A stretch of DNA of 64,000 nucleotides, from positions 62,001 through 126,000 of the forward strand of contig NZ_BMMU01000003.1 of assembly GCF_014646095.1 (NCBI RefSeq), written 5' to 3'. The notes beneath the pieces are model-generated. The model was not told where the DNA came from, did no database searches, and saw only the letters and a list, made by a program, of their open reading frames with translations. The stretch's first letter is position 1, and each line of letters begins with the position of its first letter. Shown here in pieces: positions 61,617 through 64,000 of this stretch. The DNA is from Streptomyces lacrimifluminis (GTDB lineage Bacteria > Actinomycetota > Actinomycetes > Streptomycetales > Streptomycetaceae). The position numbers and the translations under genes are program-made.

Positions 61617-61715
61617 CCGTTTTGCGGGCTTCGCAGGCCCTCTTGGCACCTCCGGGTACGCGGATACCCCCGGCCCGTCCCCACGCTCCCCTGGTCGCAC
61701 CTGGTCGCACCTGGT

Positions 61716-61773
61716 CGTATGAACGCCGGTGGGCCCCAGCGACACACTGCTGGGGCCCACCGGCGTTCATACG
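61716..61773 (-). terminator. nusB terminator, very long perfect stem
   Basis: A perfect 25-bp inverted repeat (61716-61740 and 61749-61773) with an 8-nt loop, 31 bp past the nusB stop. A short tandem CCTGGTCGCA run (two copies plus a partial, about 61690-61716) abuts it. Confidence 0.85.
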
Positions 61774-61804
61774 TATGACCAGACGCCCGAAGGCCTGGCT
61801 CGGC

Positions 61805-62239
61805 TCAGGCCTCGTCGCGGCGCAGCGTGGACTTCAGGTCCTTGAACCGGCCCAGGAGCCCGTTGACGAACGAGGGCGACTCGTCCGTGGAGAACTCCTT
61901 CGCCAGCTGCACCATCTCGTCGAGGACGACGGCGTCCGGGGTCGCGTCGACCCAGATCAGCTCGTAGGCACCGAGGCGCAGGATGTTGCGGTCGACGACC
62001 GGCATCCTGTCGAGCGTCCAGCCGACCGAGTACTGCGAGATCAGCTCGTCGATGCGCTTCGCGTGCTGCGCGTAGCCCTCGACGAGTTCCATCGTGTACT
62101 CGCTGACCGGGGGCTGGCGGGTGTCGGCCCGGGAGAGCCGGATCCAGTCCCCGAGGACCGTCTGGACATCGGCCCCGCGCTGGTCGCCCTCGAAGAGGAT
62201 CTGGAAGGCACGCTTGCGGGCCGTGTTGCGGGCAGCCAC
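61805..62239 (-). CDS. nusB: Transcription antitermination factor NusB
   Basis: The 144-residue all-helical protein binds boxA of rRNA leaders with NusE. Features are ARNTARKRAFQILFEGDQRG, YAQHAKRIDELISQYSVGWTLDRMPVVDRNILRLGAYELIWVDATPDAVVLDEMVQLAKEFSTDESPSFVNGLLGRF. The GTG start is 2 bp after the efp stop, so the two are co-transcribed. Confidence 0.97.
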   Translation of the reverse strand: MAARNTARKRAFQILFEGDQRGADVQTVLGDWIRLSRADTRQPPVSEYTMELVEGYAQHAKRIDELISQYSVGWTLDRMPVVDRNILRLGAYELIWVDATPDAVVLDEMVQLAKEFSTDESPSFVNGLLGRFKDLKSTLRRDEA

Positions 62240-62241
62240 GG

Positions 62242-62808
62242 TTAGCTGTTCACCCGGCCGAGGTAGTCGCTCGTACGGGTGTCCACCTTGATCTTCTCAC
62301 CGGTGGTGATGAAGAGCGGGACCTGGATCTGGTGGCCGGTCTCCAGCGTGGCCGGCTTGGTGCCGCCCGTGGAGCGGTCGCCCTGGACGCCCGGCTCGGT
62401 CTCCTGGATGACGAGCTCGACGGCGGCCGGCAGCTCGACGAAGAGCACCTCGCCCTCGTGCTGCGCGACCGTGGCGGTGAAGCCCTCGATCAGGAAGTTG
62501 GCGGCGTCGGCGACGGCCTTGCGGTCCACCATGAGCTGGTCGTAGGTCTCCATGTCCATGAAGACGAAGTACTCGCCGTCCATGTAGGAGAACTGCATGT
62601 CGCGCTTGTCGACAGTGGCCGTCTCGACCTTGACACCGGCGTTGAACGTCTTGTCGACGACCTTGCCGGAGAGCACGTTCTTGAGCTTGGTGCGCACGAA
62701 GGCAGGGCCCTTGCCGGGCTTGACGTGCTGGAACTCGACGACGGACCAGAGCTGGCCCCCGTCGAGCTTGAGCACAAGGCCGTTCTTGAGGTCGTTCGTG
62801 GAAGCCAC
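62242..62808 (-). CDS. efp: Translation elongation factor P
   Basis: The 188-residue factor relieves ribosome stalling at polyproline. Three OB-like domains: N-terminal KOW-like domain with [36 protein letters not shown] (the GKGPAF loop with the tip Lys), then [23 protein letters not shown] and a C-terminal domain. It lies 59 bp downstream of the peptidase gene and 2 bp upstream of nusB. Confidence 0.97.
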   Translation of the reverse strand: MASTNDLKNGLVLKLDGGQLWSVVEFQHVKPGKGPAFVRTKLKNVLSGKVVDKTFNAGVKVETATVDKRDMQFSYMDGEYFVFMDMETYDQLMVDRKAVADAANFLIEGFTATVAQHEGEVLFVELPAAVELVIQETEPGVQGDRSTGGTKPATLETGHQIQVPLFITTGEKIKVDTRTSDYLGRVNS

Positions 62809-62867
62809 GGTTGCGGAATCTCCTGGACTGACGTGGACGACCCCGGGGCAGACGCGACAGCTCGAAG

Positions 62868-63977
62868 CTAGAGCGCGAGCAGTTCCTTGGTCGTGATGGT
62901 GAGTAGCTCGGGTCCGCCGTCCGCCTCAGGGCGGACGACGAGCGTGTCATCGATCCGGACACCGCCCCGGCCCGGGAGGTGGACCCCCGGTTCGACGGTG
63001 ACCGGCACGCAAGCGTCCAGTTTACCCATGGCCGCGGGGGCGAGCTGCGGCTCCTCGTCGATTTCGAGCCCGACACCGTGTCCGGTGAGCTCCGGAAGGC
63101 GGTCCGCGTACCCCGCGGAGTCCAGCACCTGGCGTGCCGCGCGGTCCACGTCACGGTAGGCGGCGCCGGGTGTCAGGGCCTCCCGTCCAGCGCGCTGGGC
63201 TGCGAAGACGAGGTCGTAGAGCTCGATCTGCCAGTCGGCCGGCGAGGTCCCGATGACGAACGTGCGGCCGATTTCACAGCGGTATCCGCGGTAGACGGCG
63301 CCGAGACAAACAGAGAGGAAGTCTCCTTCTTCCACGCGCCGATCGGTGGGCCGATGCCCCCGGCGGCCGGAGTGGGGCCCGGTGGCGACGGCGGTCGCGA
63401 AGGCGGGCCCGTCGGCACCGTGATCGACGAGCCGCCGCTCCAGTTCGAGGGCGAGATGTCTCTCCGTACGCCCGACGAGGATGGACTCCAGCAGCTCACC
63501 GAGCGCCTGGTCGGCGATCTCGGCGGCGATCCGCAGACAGGCGATCTCCGCCTCGTCCTTGACGAGGCGGAGCTGCTCGACGGCGCCACCGAGGTCGGCG
63601 AGGCGCAGCCGGGGTGCGACCGAGCCGATGGCGCGATGCCGGGCCACGGTCAGATGGTGTTCCTCGACGGCGAGGGACTCGGCGCCCTGCGCGGCGGCGA
63701 GATCCGCGGCGGCGACGGCCGGATCACCGCCGGGCGCGGACAGGGCGTGCACGCGCAGGGCCTCGTCCGGACGGCTTCCCTCGGGGAGCCGGTCGTCCTC
63801 GGGTCCCGCCCACACGAGCAGGTCCTCGCGCTTTCCCAGCAGCAGTACGGCTCCCTGCGGGGCCGCGCCTGCGAGATACCGCACATTGGCGGCCCGGGAG
63901 ACCAGCGCTCCCGCACTGCCGCCCGCGTGACACCGCTCCCGAAGCCGCGCTCTGCGCGCCGCGTACACCTCTGACAT
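62868..63977 (-). CDS. Xaa-Pro peptidase (M24B) homologue with altered metal site
   Basis: A 369-residue protein: N-terminal creatinase-like domain, then a pita-bread fold. Conserved stretches are [45 protein letters not shown], and [17 protein letters not shown]. Compared with the usual five metal ligands D-D-H-E-E, the first Asp reads C224 (SVCLG), the second E235 (YRCEIGRT), the final Glu D343 (VRIDDT); H300 and E329 remain, and the second His (usually HE) is D307. Metal use and peptidase activity are therefore uncertain. It probably heads the peptidase-efp-nusB operon. The start is 23 bp from the window edge. Confidence 0.88.
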   Translation of the reverse strand: MSEVYAARRARLRERCHAGGSAGALVSRAANVRYLAGAAPQGAVLLLGKREDLLVWAGPEDDRLPEGSRPDEALRVHALSAPGGDPAVAAADLAAAQGAESLAVEEHHLTVARHRAIGSVAPRLRLADLGGAVEQLRLVKDEAEIACLRIAAEIADQALGELLESILVGRTERHLALELERRLVDHGADGPAFATAVATGPHSGRRGHRPTDRRVEEGDFLSVCLGAVYRGYRCEIGRTFVIGTSPADWQIELYDLVFAAQRAGREALTPGAAYRDVDRAARQVLDSAGYADRLPELTGHGVGLEIDEEPQLAPAAMGKLDACVPVTVEPGVHLPGRGGVRIDDTLVVRPEADGGPELLTITTKELLAL

Positions 63978-64000
63978 GCCCCGAGCGTAAGAGCGCGCAC

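Overview
The window is about 64 kb of a high-GC actinobacterial chromosome, almost certainly Streptomyces. The evidence is the third-position G/C codon use, frequent GTG starts, a BldD homologue with an intact c-di-GMP motif, an sIHF-type mihF, an FMN-riboswitch-led rib operon containing ribM, DasR-like chitinase promoters and two typical Streptomyces dispersed repeats. From memory, the gene order follows the S. coelicolor SCO1426-SCO1492 neighbourhood. No phage, transposase, CRISPR array, tRNA or rRNA was seen.

Layout. 0.2-9.4 kb: small hypothetical proteins, an acyl-CoA dehydrogenase, a secreted GH18 chitinase behind a DasR-type promoter, a TetR regulator, a 47-residue membrane protein, a secreted C39-like protein, a uridine-kinase-like P-loop protein, a possible sRNA, and a TPR/AAA+ protein resembling EccA/CbbX. 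9.6-12.1 kb: two coupled CBS/HlyC membrane proteins. 12.3-17.4 kb: a minus-strand block ribE-ribM-ribBA-ribH-hisE-hisG-PH protein, headed by an FMN riboswitch. 17.5-22.8 kb: a chitinase-type promoter with no chitinase gene, a ROK regulator divergent from an MFS exporter, a thioesterase, a GH6 glycosidase and a DUF5995 protein. 22.9-26.4 kb: an LLM oxidoreductase and a nitrilase/amine-oxidase pair of DavA/DavB type. 26.6-33.1 kb: a complete ABC importer operon ending in an unusual HAD-EEP fusion, divergent from a GntR regulator with palindromes between them. 33.2-38.2 kb: AsnC, GuaB1, a barstar, an MMPL remnant, SorC and rpe. 38.3-50.5 kb: an MMPL transporter, rsmB, fmt, a putative HTH protein, priA, metK, coaBC, rpoZ, gmk and mihF. 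50.8-60.8 kb: pyrimidine biosynthesis, pyrR-pyrB-pyrC-membrane protein-carA-carB, then a strong hairpin, then pyrD-pyrF. 61-64 kb: bldD facing nusB-efp-Xaa-Pro peptidase homologue.

How it fits together. Most of the right half is core metabolism and information processing: de novo UMP synthesis under PyrR, SAM, CoA, GMP, translation initiation and EF-P. The left and centre are accessory: polymer degradation, import and catabolism, each with its own regulator and operator-like palindrome. The observations most worth follow-up are the orphan chitinase promoter, the HAD-EEP fusion in the importer operon, the promoter-terminator module before the AAA+ gene, the peptidase homologue with altered metal ligands, and the terminator-like leader ahead of the HTH-like gene near 43.1 kb.
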